This document shows, one piece after another, positions 35,092 through 44,458 of a stretch of 51,800 nucleotides of DNA. The stretch comes from an uncultured Pirellulaceae bacterium (lineage in GTDB: Bacteria > Planctomycetota > Planctomycetia > Pirellulales > Pirellulaceae). A program made the translations under genes and the position numbers. How positions within the stretch are numbered: position 1 is the first letter of the stretch; every line of letters begins with the position of its first letter. The notes under the pieces were generated by a model. That model saw only the letters and a program-made list of their open reading frames with translations, had not been told where the DNA came from and ran no database searches. The stretch covers positions 1 to 51,800 of the forward strand of contig CALFWL010000005.1 of assembly GCA_937928215.1 (NCBI GenBank), read 5' to 3'.

Positions 35092-36933
35092 ATGCCAAAT
35101 TTCACACAACAACGCCGCGCGGCAATCGTGCCGATGTTTGCGGTCATCTTCCCGGTGTTGATGATCTTCTGCGGGATGGCGATCAACTTGGCTTATGTTC
35201 AGCTATCGCACACTCAAATGAAGATCGCCGTCGATGCGGCAGTTCATGCGGGCGGGCGGCGATTGGGCACTCCTCAACTCAACGAAGATGGATCAGTCCA
35301 AACGCTTGACGAGGCAAAAGAGGGCGTCAAGGATTTTGCGGCTCAGATCGCCGCAATGAATTTCGTGGCAGGTAGGCCAGCAGTCATTCCAGATTCTGTC
35401 ATGGAGTTCGGCCGTTCCACGCGAGAAGTGCGAGACGACGGCAGCTACACTCCTTACACTTACTATGATATTAACAGCAACCAGATTCCGAGTAGCTTTC
35501 GAATCGTCAGCAACCAGTTGACGTTGCCTCACGTTTTTGGTCCGTTCACATCGTCTGATGGATTCACTCCAGACAGACATTTCAACGTCTCTGCAGCTTC
35601 GGTATCGACTCAGGTTGATCGCGACGTGGTACTGGTGCTTGATCGATCGGGTTCAATGCTCAACTTCGAAGACACTAACTACTTCGAGGCGACGATGAAC
35701 AAGATGAAGGATGAAACATACACTCCCCAAGTTTCAGAAGAATATGTGCAACGCCGTTACAGAAGGCGACGTTATGACGGCGAGGGCAATCTATTGTCGA
35801 GGGTAAACAAAAAGGGAGAAACGGTTTATTGGTGGTACGGTTGGTTCGATATCGATTCACCCCCAAGCGATCCGGCGTGGCAGATGAGAAACAGAACTCG
35901 AACAAAAACGAGGTTGGTTGATGGAACACCGCAGAATAAGATTGGCACAGAGGAATACAACGATGCCGCCAACAGTACCGCCTACCGCCGGTGGTATTCC
36001 ACCAACGTTATTTACTGGCTTGAGGTAGCGGAATCCCTAAATGATGATCCAGAAAAAGACACTTGGAACCACTCGCTAGGTAATGATCCGGACACGTGGA
36101 CCGACGGGCTGTCGATCGCACAACAGCGCGCGAAACTGCGGGGGCACATGGCCCTGTATGCTCACGACTATCGGTACCGGTACAAGCTAGACAATAAAGA
36201 CATCAATTGGTATAGCCAGATTGACGATCGCCAAGCTCCTTCGTACAGCCGATGGTATCACCTTGATCGAGGCGTAAGCGTGTTCCTGAATGTTCTTGGC
36301 GGAGGCGTTGATCCAGACGGATTGAACTCGCGAGACGGAACGGTTCAAAAGGAACAAGTCGCCATCCTTCCGTTCAACGCGGCACCCGATACGCAAAGGA
36401 GAACTTACGGTGGCGTGAGCTTCGATGACAACAACCGTGAGTTCGACTACGGCCTGCAAAACGATGGTTTTCCGGCTGCGTACGTGAACACCGGCAACGA
36501 ACCCGGCTACAATGTTCCCCATGATGGATCATCTGTCTCCATCCGAGAGATCCTTCCCACAATATGCCCTTACGGCGGTACTGCGATCGGAGATTCAATG
36601 CGTGAAGCTGCTCACATCATCAGAAATGTGTCAGAAGGCGATTTGGACGCAAGAGCACGAGCCTTTGCCGCCAAAACGATCGTTGTGCTGACCGATGGTG
36701 CCAACACCGTCGGAGACGATCCGGTTGATGTCGCCCGAGATGAGTTCGCGAACTCGGACCTGATCGTGCACACCATCACCTTCACACCCGGAGTGTCTGA
36801 AAAAGGAAAGACTGCGATGGCCAGCGTTGCCAAGCACGGAAAAGGCAAGCACTACCACACGGACAACGGTGCGGCGTTAGCGAAGATTTTCGAAGAAATC
36901 GCCAACAACCTACCAACGATTCTGACTCAGTAG
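35092..36933 (+). CDS. TadG-like protein with von Willebrand A domain
   Basis: 613 residues from ATG 35092; GGAG seven bases upstream fixes this start over the TTG at 35080. The N-terminus (RRAAIVPMFAVIFPVLMIFC) is the TadG/Flp-type membrane helix followed by VDAAVHAGGRRLG. The vWA domain starts near residue 182 with DVVLVLDRSGSM (MIDAS DxSxS) and is split by a long insertion (about 210-400) rich in Arg, Tyr and Trp; it resumes with ILPTICPYGGTAIGDSM and TIVVLTDGANTVGDDP. It is probably a surface adhesin or assembly protein. A strong terminator follows the stop codon. The large insertion inside the vWA fold is unusual. Confidence 0.88.
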   Translation: MPNFTQQRRAAIVPMFAVIFPVLMIFCGMAINLAYVQLSHTQMKIAVDAAVHAGGRRLGTPQLNEDGSVQTLDEAKEGVKDFAAQIAAMNFVAGRPAVIPDSVMEFGRSTREVRDDGSYTPYTYYDINSNQIPSSFRIVSNQLTLPHVFGPFTSSDGFTPDRHFNVSAASVSTQVDRDVVLVLDRSGSMLNFEDTNYFEATMNKMKDETYTPQVSEEYVQRRYRRRRYDGEGNLLSRVNKKGETVYWWYGWFDIDSPPSDPAWQMRNRTRTKTRLVDGTPQNKIGTEEYNDAANSTAYRRWYSTNVIYWLEVAESLNDDPEKDTWNHSLGNDPDTWTDGLSIAQQRAKLRGHMALYAHDYRYRYKLDNKDINWYSQIDDRQAPSYSRWYHLDRGVSVFLNVLGGGVDPDGLNSRDGTVQKEQVAILPFNAAPDTQRRTYGGVSFDDNNREFDYGLQNDGFPAAYVNTGNEPGYNVPHDGSSVSIREILPTICPYGGTAIGDSMREAAHIIRNVSEGDLDARARAFAAKTIVVLTDGANTVGDDPVDVARDEFANSDLIVHTITFTPGVSEKGKTAMASVAKHGKGKHYHTDNGAALAKIFEEIANNLPTILTQ

Positions 36934-36961
36934 ACGAAATCAATAATTCGAATTCGAACGC

Positions 36962-36994
36962 GCCTCTTCGGTTTACCAATCGAGGAGGCTTTTT
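36962..36994 (+). terminator. Intrinsic terminator after the TadG-like gene
   Basis: GCCTCTTCG (36962-36970) pairs with CGAGGAGGC (36981-36989) through nine base pairs, one of them G-T, around a 10-base loop, followed directly by five T residues (36990-36994). It lies 28 bases after the stop codon, as expected for the end of the Tad-like transcription unit. Confidence 0.85.
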
Positions 36995-37129
36995 CGTGTT
37001 CCCGATTCGTGCGTGGGCTGGACCGTTTGGCATGCGTTTCACACCGTACGTGTACTCAATTCTAAACTTGGACTCAGTTAGAATGTTTCGAAGGTGACCA
37101 TTGCGCAAATCTGACCAGAGAACACGGAC

Positions 37130-39544
37130 ATGAGCGACAACAACCTTGACCCCTCCGACCTGCAACCCCTGTCGGCCAACGAACTTCGTTGGAAATGCGA
37201 TGTCGAGAATCTGCCGTTTGAGACGACGGAGGATCTGAAATCGAATGCCAGAGTCGTTGGTCAACCAACCGCTCGCGAGGCCTTGGAATTCGGGCTGCTT
37301 TGCCTAGCTCCCGGTCAGAACGTCTACGTTCGAGGTCAACGCGGCACAGGTCGCCGCAAGCTGGTGCTAGAGCTGCTGAGCCAGCTGCGACCTGAATGTG
37401 ATAAGCTGTGCGATTTTTGCTACGTGCAAAACTTTGATCACCCGGATCGGCCTCGATTGATTAAGCTGCCAGCCGGTGCCGGCAACGATTTTCGCGTGGC
37501 GATGAACGGGTTCGCAACGTTCGTGGAAGACGAACTCGGCAAGGCACTCGATGGTGAACCGTACTACACAAGACGGGAAACCATCCAGCAGGCGACTCGC
37601 GACAGCATTGCCAAGCTGACCGAACCGTTCGAGCACGAACTTCAGGCCGATAGCATGAAAATGGTCAACATCGGTGAAGGCCCGTCGGCTCAAAAGCTGA
37701 TTGTCCCCGTGGTCGACGGGGAACCCATTGCTCCCGAGGACCTGCGACACCAAGTAGCAGAAAATAAGATCGATGCCAGCGTGTTGGACGACTTCGAGGC
37801 CCGACTGCCCTTGCACGAAAAACGAATTGCCGAAATTCACAGACAGGCCAATGACGAAATCAACCAAGCCGCGATGAAGATCCGTGAACTCAACGAATCC
37901 GCGATCCGCGAGCTGACCAGCCCGTTGATCGAACCCATACTCAAGAACTACTCGTCCGAAAACGTGAAAGTTTTCTTGGAGGAAATCACTGATCACCTTG
38001 TCGAGATGCTTTCACACGGCCCGCCTGACGATCAGAATGCAATCGACCTGAAGGAGCTTTACGGTGTCAACGTCATACACTCGCACGAGAAAAATTCGCG
38101 CCGTCGACCTGTGATCGAAGAACGCTGTCCAAGCCTGATCAACCTGCTGGGAACGGTCGAACCAAAATGGGGTCCCAATGGAATGTCGATCTCCGATTAT
38201 CGCGGAATTCGATCTGGATCGTTGTTACGCGCCGATCAAGGCTACTTGATCATGGACATTGGCGATCTACTGTCGGAACCCGGAGCGTGGCGGGCATTGA
38301 CGAGGACGCTGCGAACAGGGAATCTGGAAATCGTGCCGCCTGAGGTCGGGTTTCTCAGCCGTCAGGTGATTACGCAACCGGAAGCCATTCAGGTTTCCGT
38401 TCGAGTGATTTTGATCGGAGACGTTGAAACATTTTACCAACTGGACCAAGCCGATCCTGACTTCGCCGAGCTGTTCAAGGTGCTGGCCGATTTCGACAGC
38501 GAACTGGTTCGAGACGATCACGGCATCATGCAGTACGCTCATGCAATCGCTCAGTTAACCGACGACGAATCGTTGCCCGCTTTCGATTGCTCGGCAATTG
38601 GAGCTTTGGCAGAACATGGTGCTCGGATTGCGTCTCGAAATGAAAAACTGACAGCTCGCTTTGGGCGCATCGCCGACATCGCAAGAGAGGCAGCCTTTCT
38701 GGCGCAGCATGACCCCGTCAGCAGTAGTCACATCCAGGACGCGGTGCGCAGAACCAAAGCGCGAGCCAGCCTGCCTTCTGTCAAGTTCCAAGAGATGGTT
38801 GAAAACCAAACCATTCTGGTGCAGACCAGTGGCGATGTTGTCGGACAGATCAATGGCTTGGCCGTCATGCGATCCGGCCCTCTGACCTACGGATTCCCCG
38901 CGCGGATCACGGCATCGATTGGGGCGGGAAACGCTGGACTGATTGACATCGAAGGGCAAGCTCAAATGTCAGGAGCCATTCACACCAAGGGTTTTCACAT
39001 CCTTGGAGGGTTGCTTCGGAATCTGCTACAAACAAAACATCCTCTGTGCTTTAGCGCTTCATTGGCTTTCGAACAAAGCTATGGCGGCATCGATGGCGAT
39101 TCAGCATCAGGAGCAGAAATCGTTTGCTTGTTGAGTGCTTTAACCGGCGTGCCGATCCGACAGGAAATGGCCATGACCGGAGCGATCGATCAACGTGGAA
39201 ACCTAGAGGCCATCGGCGGCGTGAACGAGAAAATCGAAGGGTTCTTTGACGCCTGTCAGCATTTCGGACTGACGGGCGAACAAGGCGTCGTCGCTCCTGC
39301 CGCCAACGCCGGAGACCTGATGCTGCGTCAGGATGTCGTCGAGGCCAGCCGCGCGGGAAAGTTCCACGTCTACTCGGTGGACAGCATTTTTGATGCAATG
39401 GAACTGATGACCGGCGCTACCGCCGGACGGGTTGACTCAAACGGCAACTATCCCGTCGACAGCCTGCTTTCAATCGCTCAATCTCGGGCCAGCGAATTCT
39501 GGAAGATGACGCACAGTAACCCGAATGCCGGCTGGAAAGTTTAA
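37130..39544 (+). CDS. Lon-family ATP-dependent protease (LonB/YcbZ-like)
   Basis: 804 residues, matching the AAA_32 + Lon C-terminal architecture rather than classical Lon. The N-terminal ATPase has VYVRGQRGTGRRKLV where a P-loop is expected, with Arg in place of the usual Lys, then CDFCYVQNFDHPDRPRLIKL, a family hallmark. A helical insertion spans about 150-300. The C-terminal protease has Ser in GGIDGDSASGAEIVCLLSAL (about residue 660) and Lys in IGGVNEKIEGFF (about 703), the Ser-Lys dyad. It degrades cytoplasmic protein; targets unknown. It stands alone, after a terminator. Confidence 0.93.
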   Translation: MSDNNLDPSDLQPLSANELRWKCDVENLPFETTEDLKSNARVVGQPTAREALEFGLLCLAPGQNVYVRGQRGTGRRKLVLELLSQLRPECDKLCDFCYVQNFDHPDRPRLIKLPAGAGNDFRVAMNGFATFVEDELGKALDGEPYYTRRETIQQATRDSIAKLTEPFEHELQADSMKMVNIGEGPSAQKLIVPVVDGEPIAPEDLRHQVAENKIDASVLDDFEARLPLHEKRIAEIHRQANDEINQAAMKIRELNESAIRELTSPLIEPILKNYSSENVKVFLEEITDHLVEMLSHGPPDDQNAIDLKELYGVNVIHSHEKNSRRRPVIEERCPSLINLLGTVEPKWGPNGMSISDYRGIRSGSLLRADQGYLIMDIGDLLSEPGAWRALTRTLRTGNLEIVPPEVGFLSRQVITQPEAIQVSVRVILIGDVETFYQLDQADPDFAELFKVLADFDSELVRDDHGIMQYAHAIAQLTDDESLPAFDCSAIGALAEHGARIASRNEKLTARFGRIADIAREAAFLAQHDPVSSSHIQDAVRRTKARASLPSVKFQEMVENQTILVQTSGDVVGQINGLAVMRSGPLTYGFPARITASIGAGNAGLIDIEGQAQMSGAIHTKGFHILGGLLRNLLQTKHPLCFSASLAFEQSYGGIDGDSASGAEIVCLLSALTGVPIRQEMAMTGAIDQRGNLEAIGGVNEKIEGFFDACQHFGLTGEQGVVAPAANAGDLMLRQDVVEASRAGKFHVYSVDSIFDAMELMTGATAGRVDSNGNYPVDSLLSIAQSRASEFWKMTHSNPNAGWKV

Positions 39545-39666
39545 GAAACCGATTGGTTGACGGCACTGCTGCAACAGAAAGCAACTGGAGAATCCGTGAC
39601 TAACCGATCGCGCTGGCTGCGCACTGACCTTGGCCACAGGTATGCTTCTTCCAAACCGCGACTCGT

Positions 39667-39727
39667 CAACCACAAAGAAACGAAAGACGCAAAGCCATCG
39701 CATTAAACCTTCGCGCCTTCGTGGTTG
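39667..39727. repeat. Imperfect inverted repeat of the AACCACGAAGG type
   Basis: CAACCACAAAGAAACGAAAG at the left and its near-complement ending CCTTCGTGGTTG at 39716-39727 face each other over about 60 bases. The purine-rich unit with regularly spaced CGAA/AAAG steps resembles a family of dispersed repeats (AACCACGAAGG...) seen in many planctomycete and verrucomicrobial genomes. Membership in a genome-wide family cannot be shown from one copy. Confidence 0.45.
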
Positions 39728-40034
39728 AACGCCCGGCCACAGATTACGCCAATCCTTCACGAACTGAATCACCCAGATTCATGGTAGCTGCCCGTTTTGC
39801 GTAGCGCCCTGTTTTGCGGCACTTTTGTTCGAGGCGCAGTTGAGAATCGGGGTTGCCTTCGACTGATTCATTGCCGATCCGACGCGAACGAGAGGCGTTG
39901 AACCCGATAATCTATGGCTGGGCATGCTCTCAGTCTGCGGTTCGAGTCCGTGGTTTGCCGATTGCCCAAAATCGAGCAATGGGTCGCGGGAATCAGATGA
40001 TTGGGAGCGATTGTCTGAGGTGGGGCTTCGTTTG

Positions 40035-40064
40035 TTTGGACGCGAGCCCGCGAAGTGCTACAAT
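40035..40064 (+). promoter_or_regulatory. Candidate promoter of the TPR-NPCBM-HtrA operon
   Basis: TTTGGA (40035-40040), an 18-base spacer, then TACAAT (40059-40064). The -10 is close to TATAAT and the site lies 34 bases before the ATG of the TPR gene. The -35 match is weak and sigma factor preferences of this organism are unknown. Confidence 0.35.
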
Positions 40065-40097
40065 ATTGGGAACGAAGGATTATCCAAGAGAGATTTG

Positions 40098-41165
40098 ATG
40101 GTGCCAAGACTAATGCGAATTCGATGGCCTGCCGCAATGCTGCTCAGTTTTGTCGGCTTGATGCTGTTTGTTACCAACGCGGTTGCCGCGGACCGGGCGG
40201 TTATGCGGGCTTTCGCGGATCATGTGCAGCAACTGGAAAAGGTAGATGCACCAGCAAAACGTGCAGCCGAGCAAAAGTTGAACGACCAGACGCTCGACCC
40301 GATCGACCGGCTTACCGAAACGCTTGGCAGCCTCTACCCCGCGTATGCGGCCGCGCTTTCGGCTGCCGATCTGGGGGGCTCGCAGGTGGCCGTGAATCAA
40401 TTGTCACCGATGATCGATCACAGCGATCTGTTTCTGGTAGCGGATGCGAGTTTTTATCTGGGCCGGACACTGATGAATGACGAACAGTTCGAAACCGCGC
40501 TGCCGTTGCTTGAACGCTTGGCAGATGAATTGTCAGAAGTTTCACTGCGTCGAGATGTTGTCAGCTATTACATTGGAATTGCTCAGGCAGGTCTGCTGAA
40601 GAACGCAGAAGCCGCGAAGTCACTGACCGAGTTCCTAGAGAATTATCCTGACGCTCCCGAGCGACTGCGCGTTAGTGCGTGGCGAAAGGTGCAGGAACTG
40701 GAAGCGATCGAGGCAGGGAAGCTGGATGATGTTTACCAGCGGATGGATTTTTCCCGTCGTCGGTTAGAGCATATCAAAACAGACGAGGCGACGCAGGAGC
40801 AACAGGACAAGATCGTGAAGCTGCTTAATCGACTGATCAAGCAGGAAGAAAAGAAGGAAGCCAGTAGCAGTAGCAAAAACAATACGAAGAAGCCGCAAGA
40901 AAACCAGAAGAATCAGCAGGCACAGAGCAAGTCAAAGTCGGGCAAGCCAAGCAATGGCCGAAACTCTGCGGAGGGAACGCGAGCCAACGGCAAAGTGGTC
41001 GACAAGTCGTACAATGATGCTCCGGCGAGTCCTTGGAGTCGCCTGCGGGATCGGAGTCGCGATCCGGCGAACAATGCGGTGAAAGACAAACTGCCCGCTC
41101 GGTATCGCGACATCGTCGAGAAATACTACGAAGCGGCCAACGGCAACTCAGGCAATTCAGAATAG
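40098..41165 (+). CDS. Exported TPR-like protein
   Basis: 355 residues from ATG 40098 (a longer open frame to 39924 has no signal). A signal peptide follows (AAMLLSFVGLMLFVTNAVAA). Residues about 100-230 form helical repeats of the TPR type (ADASFYLGRTLMNDEQFETA; SYYIGIAQAGLLKNAEAAKS), then a coiled coil and a Lys/Gln/Ser-rich linker (about 265-305). The C-terminus, LPARYRDIVEKYYEA, resembles the end of planctomycete BatB/E-like TPR proteins. First gene of a plus-strand unit with the NPCBM and HtrA-like proteins; the next start is 14 bases beyond this stop. Probably periplasmic; role unknown. Confidence 0.82.
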   Translation: MVPRLMRIRWPAAMLLSFVGLMLFVTNAVAADRAVMRAFADHVQQLEKVDAPAKRAAEQKLNDQTLDPIDRLTETLGSLYPAYAAALSAADLGGSQVAVNQLSPMIDHSDLFLVADASFYLGRTLMNDEQFETALPLLERLADELSEVSLRRDVVSYYIGIAQAGLLKNAEAAKSLTEFLENYPDAPERLRVSAWRKVQELEAIEAGKLDDVYQRMDFSRRRLEHIKTDEATQEQQDKIVKLLNRLIKQEEKKEASSSSKNNTKKPQENQKNQQAQSKSKSGKPSNGRNSAEGTRANGKVVDKSYNDAPASPWSRLRDRSRDPANNAVKDKLPARYRDIVEKYYEAANGNSGNSE

Positions 41166-41179
41166 GCAGCGGCGATCGT

Positions 41180-42409
41180 ATGAATTTTTCTCGCTGCGCG
41201 GCGGCCTTGACGGGCCTGGTCGTCCTGTTGATGTTGAACGCGTTGGAGTCCGATGTTTCGGGCGATGAAAACGGTTTTCGGTTGACTCGCGTTGACGGTA
41301 CGGTTTTGGAGTCGGCAAGCATTTTGGTTGACTCGCAGGGCCGAGTCACCGGGACGTTTGAAGGTAGCTCGCTTCCGATCGACGAACTGGTTTCGATCGA
41401 GTCGGTCGGCGCGGAATCGATTGATTCATCTGGCAATTCCGGCGCACCAAGGTTGTACTTTGTGACCGAAGGTTCAATCGCGTTGACGGCTCCATCGCTT
41501 GCTGAGGGGCGTTTGACGTTTCAATCTACCAATCATGTTTCCACGGTGCCGCTGGAATCCGCCCGCGCGATTGTTTGGGAGCCATCTGACGTGGTGACTC
41601 AATTGATCGAGAATCCGTCACTCGATAACGACGCAGTGGTCGTTCGGCAAGGCGATCAATTGCGGGGAGTTGAAGGCGTCGTGGAAGGTTTGACCGACCA
41701 GCACGTAACTCTCCGGTTCAAAGGTGAATCGCGAAAGATTGGACTGGGTAAGGTGGCTGCAATTGTGATGGCCGACTTGCAGTTGAAGTTGCCCGAAGAT
41801 CGGCCGATGGTAAACGTGATGTTGCGTAGTGGGGGATCAGTTCAGGGGTCGCTGAATCGTTGGAACGAGAATCTGATGTTTGTTGGCGTTGGTGGTGATA
41901 TCGAACTTGAGGTTCCTGCTGGCTCAATGGCGAAGATGACCATTGAAAGCGAGCGATTGGTGTACCTTTCGGATCTCGAGCCTGTTTCCGCCCAGCAGCG
42001 AGCGATGTTCACGAATGAACGACCGTGGCGTCGTGACCGTAGTGTGGAAGGCAACCCGTTAACGCTGTTTAATCCTGCGCAGCGGCAGAAGGTTCGATTC
42101 GACAAAGGTGTGGGGACTCATTCGTGGTCCAGTCTGGTGTTCGCGAATGATCGCTCGCTGGACCGTTTCATGGCAGTCGTGGGCATCGATGCGGAGACCA
42201 ACGGGCGCGGCAAATGCTTGATGGTCGTTCGAGGGGATGGCATCGAACTGTGGTCCGGGCAGGTGACGGGGATGTCGGAGCCTCAGTCGATTGACGTTGA
42301 CATTCGGGGCATTCAAACGGTCGAGCTGGAAGTTGTGCCGGGGGAAGAGTTTGACTTGGCCGATCATGCTAATTGGTGCAACGCTCGTTTTGTCAAATCG
42401 AGTCCGTGA
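41180..42409 (+). CDS. Exported protein with C-terminal NPCBM domain
   Basis: 409 residues from ATG 41180, which starts the signal peptide (CAAALTGLVVLLMLNALESDV); the longer frame from 41033 overlaps the TPR gene and is spurious. The N-terminal two thirds are beta-rich, with a repeat-like alternation (VDGTVLESASILVDSQGRV; QGDQLRGVEGVVEGLTDQHV). The last 100 residues match the NPCBM domain: KGVGTHSWSSLVF, MAVVGIDAETNGRGK, IELWSGQVTG and DLADHANWCNARF. NPCBM domains bind glycans in glycosidases. It lies between the TPR and HtrA-like genes, so it may act with them at the envelope. Confidence 0.83.
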   Translation: MNFSRCAAALTGLVVLLMLNALESDVSGDENGFRLTRVDGTVLESASILVDSQGRVTGTFEGSSLPIDELVSIESVGAESIDSSGNSGAPRLYFVTEGSIALTAPSLAEGRLTFQSTNHVSTVPLESARAIVWEPSDVVTQLIENPSLDNDAVVVRQGDQLRGVEGVVEGLTDQHVTLRFKGESRKIGLGKVAAIVMADLQLKLPEDRPMVNVMLRSGGSVQGSLNRWNENLMFVGVGGDIELEVPAGSMAKMTIESERLVYLSDLEPVSAQQRAMFTNERPWRRDRSVEGNPLTLFNPAQRQKVRFDKGVGTHSWSSLVFANDRSLDRFMAVVGIDAETNGRGKCLMVVRGDGIELWSGQVTGMSEPQSIDVDIRGIQTVELEVVPGEEFDLADHANWCNARFVKSSP

Positions 42410-42484
42410 CTCGTGTTGACTGACCGGGCAATGAGTCACGTTGAATTTTTCTTCCACGGTGTATTTATTTCAGGACCAGACGGC

Positions 42485-44458
42485 GTGGTGAACAGAATTT
42501 CATTCAAGGATTTTGCGAAATGTCTGCTGTTCGCATCGTTGGCCTGCACTTTTTGTTCTAGCATTCTGGCTCAGTCCAGTTCGGAAATCACAGCGGAACA
42601 AATGCGGCTTGCACAGTCGATCGAGCGCCACCGAATTGCGACGATCGAACGAGTCATTGGCAGCGTCGTTGCCGTTTATGGTCTCGATCGGCAAGGTGGC
42701 GGATCGGGTGTGATTGTTGACCCGTCGGGTATCGCAATCACGAACCATCACGTGATCGCGGGAGCCGGAATTCGTGGGCTGGGCGGTTTGAACGATGGGC
42801 AACTTTATGATTGGACGTTGATCGGAACCGATCCTGGGGGCGATGTTGCTGTCATCCAGTTATCCGGTCGCGAGACGTTTCCCAGTTCACCGTTGGCCGA
42901 TTCTGATCGGGTGCGAATCGGTGACTGGGCATTGGCGATGGGGAATCCGTTTCTGCTGGCCGAAGATCAAACTCCGACGGTGACGCTTGGAATTGTCAGT
43001 GGTGTTCAACGCTTCCAGCCTGGTGCAGGAGCCAACCAATTGGTATACGGAAACTGCATTCAGGTTGATAGTTCCATCAATCCGGGTAACTCCGGTGGGC
43101 CGTTGTTCAATCTTGCCGGCGAGGTGATTGGAATCAATGGACGAGGTAGTTTTCAAGATCGAGGCCGCGTCAACGTGGGTCTTGGATACGCGATCTCTTC
43201 GAATCAGGTGAAGAATTTTTTACCTGAACTGTTGGCAACCAAGTTGACCGAGCACGCGACACTCGATGCTGGTTTCAGTGAACGTCAGGGAAAGGTGGTC
43301 TGTTCGAGGCTGGATCGCGAATCACCCATCGCCCAAGCCGGTCTTCGATTGAAAGACGAATTGCTGGAGTTCGAAGGCGTGCCAATCACGTCGGCGAATC
43401 AGTTCAAGAATTTGATTTGCACATTGCCAGAAGATTGGCCAACCTCGCTGAAGATCCGCAAGCCGGAAGGGGATGAGCTGGTGCTGCGTGTGCGGAGTTA
43501 CGGCCTGCCCTATTCCAAACAGCCTCGGACAGAATTGCTACCGCCCCCTGCTCCACCGGGTGATGACGATCCGGATGATGATTTTGACCCTGATGAGGAA
43601 CCGGACGATCCACAGCAAAAAAAACGAGCGGAGAATTTGAAACGAGAAATGGTCGCGTTGCTATCGGCTGCGCCGGGCTCGGTTCGGGACGTGGAGACCA
43701 ATCGAAAGTATGCAACGTTGATCGTTGATCGCTGGTTGCAGGACGATCGAGTGGTGCCCGAACCCGTTGATGAAAATGCGGGCGAAATGTGCTTGAAGGT
43801 GGTCGGAATCACGAAACGAAACGATGGCAAGCCGACGGGCCGCCAAACGATGTGGCTCGCGCCGGACGGTCGCGGACGAGCTGAACGTGTTCAGGGCGAA
43901 TCGAAGCTTGTTTACCGTTTTGACTCGGAAAAATGCATCTTTCAGCGGGCAGGGAATGGCAAGTCTGATGAATTGTCCCTGTCCGAGGCACGAGATACGC
44001 TGTATCCGTTGCAAGCGATGGTGTTGGTGGAATTGGTGCGAGATCTTCCTCGTCGTGAGGCAATTAAGGCACAGAACGTAAAAAATGATCGAACCGCTTT
44101 TGCTTCGTTCGGAAACCTCCTTATCGAAGGAGCGGGAAAGTCGAACGAGCAACTGGCGTGGCGAATCAAGGCACTCGATTTCGATCTGGATGAAACTTAC
44201 TTGTGGTTTTCTGTCGCGACGGAGCGATCCGGTTTGCGTCCGCGGCTGACGAAAGTGGCAAACGATAAAGACGGTGACGCGGGAGCCATTCGATTTGAAG
44301 ATTGGCGTCCGCTGGGCGATGGTCAGTTTCCTTATCGATTCGTCCACGTTCAGTCTTTGTCAGAAAAAGAATCCTTGCGAGTGGAAGTGGAATCGACCGA
44401 ATGGGTGCCGGTTGATTCAGTCGATTTTGAACTGGCCGAGGATGACGACCATGATTAG
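42485..44458 (+). CDS. HtrA/DegP-like serine protease with PDZ and an extra C-terminal domain
   Basis: 657 residues from GTG 42485: AGGA nine bases upstream and an immediate signal peptide (FAKCLLFASLACTFCSSILA) favour it over ATG 42431. The protease domain has a full triad: His89 in AITNHHVIAG, Asp120 in PGGDVAVIQL and Ser203 in SINPGNSGGPLF. A PDZ domain follows (about 255-345: SPIAQAGLRLKDELLEFEGV). Then comes an acidic linker (about 365-385: PGDDDPDDDFDPDEEPDDP) and a C-terminal region of about 270 residues that I do not recognise. HtrA proteases degrade misfolded envelope proteins. The two genes downstream are HtrA-like without a triad. Confidence 0.9.
   Translation: MVNRISFKDFAKCLLFASLACTFCSSILAQSSSEITAEQMRLAQSIERHRIATIERVIGSVVAVYGLDRQGGGSGVIVDPSGIAITNHHVIAGAGIRGLGGLNDGQLYDWTLIGTDPGGDVAVIQLSGRETFPSSPLADSDRVRIGDWALAMGNPFLLAEDQTPTVTLGIVSGVQRFQPGAGANQLVYGNCIQVDSSINPGNSGGPLFNLAGEVIGINGRGSFQDRGRVNVGLGYAISSNQVKNFLPELLATKLTEHATLDAGFSERQGKVVCSRLDRESPIAQAGLRLKDELLEFEGVPITSANQFKNLICTLPEDWPTSLKIRKPEGDELVLRVRSYGLPYSKQPRTELLPPPAPPGDDDPDDDFDPDEEPDDPQQKKRAENLKREMVALLSAAPGSVRDVETNRKYATLIVDRWLQDDRVVPEPVDENAGEMCLKVVGITKRNDGKPTGRQTMWLAPDGRGRAERVQGESKLVYRFDSEKCIFQRAGNGKSDELSLSEARDTLYPLQAMVLVELVRDLPRREAIKAQNVKNDRTAFASFGNLLIEGAGKSNEQLAWRIKALDFDLDETYLWFSVATERSGLRPRLTKVANDKDGDAGAIRFEDWRPLGDGQFPYRFVHVQSLSEKESLRVEVESTEWVPVDSVDFELAEDDDHD

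Larger units (their letters stand above)
39545..40097. other. Intergenic region with a dispersed-type repeat and a candidate promoter
   Basis: A 553-base gap upstream of the TPR/HtrA operon. It contains an inverted repeat (39667-39727) and a candidate promoter (40035-40064), both listed separately. Small reading frames around 39850-40098 have no family resemblance and were not called. Confidence 0.5.

Noticed and set aside
39937-39957. Second T-loop-like motif (GGTTCGAGTCC)
   Set aside because: No acceptor or anticodon stem upstream; chance match.
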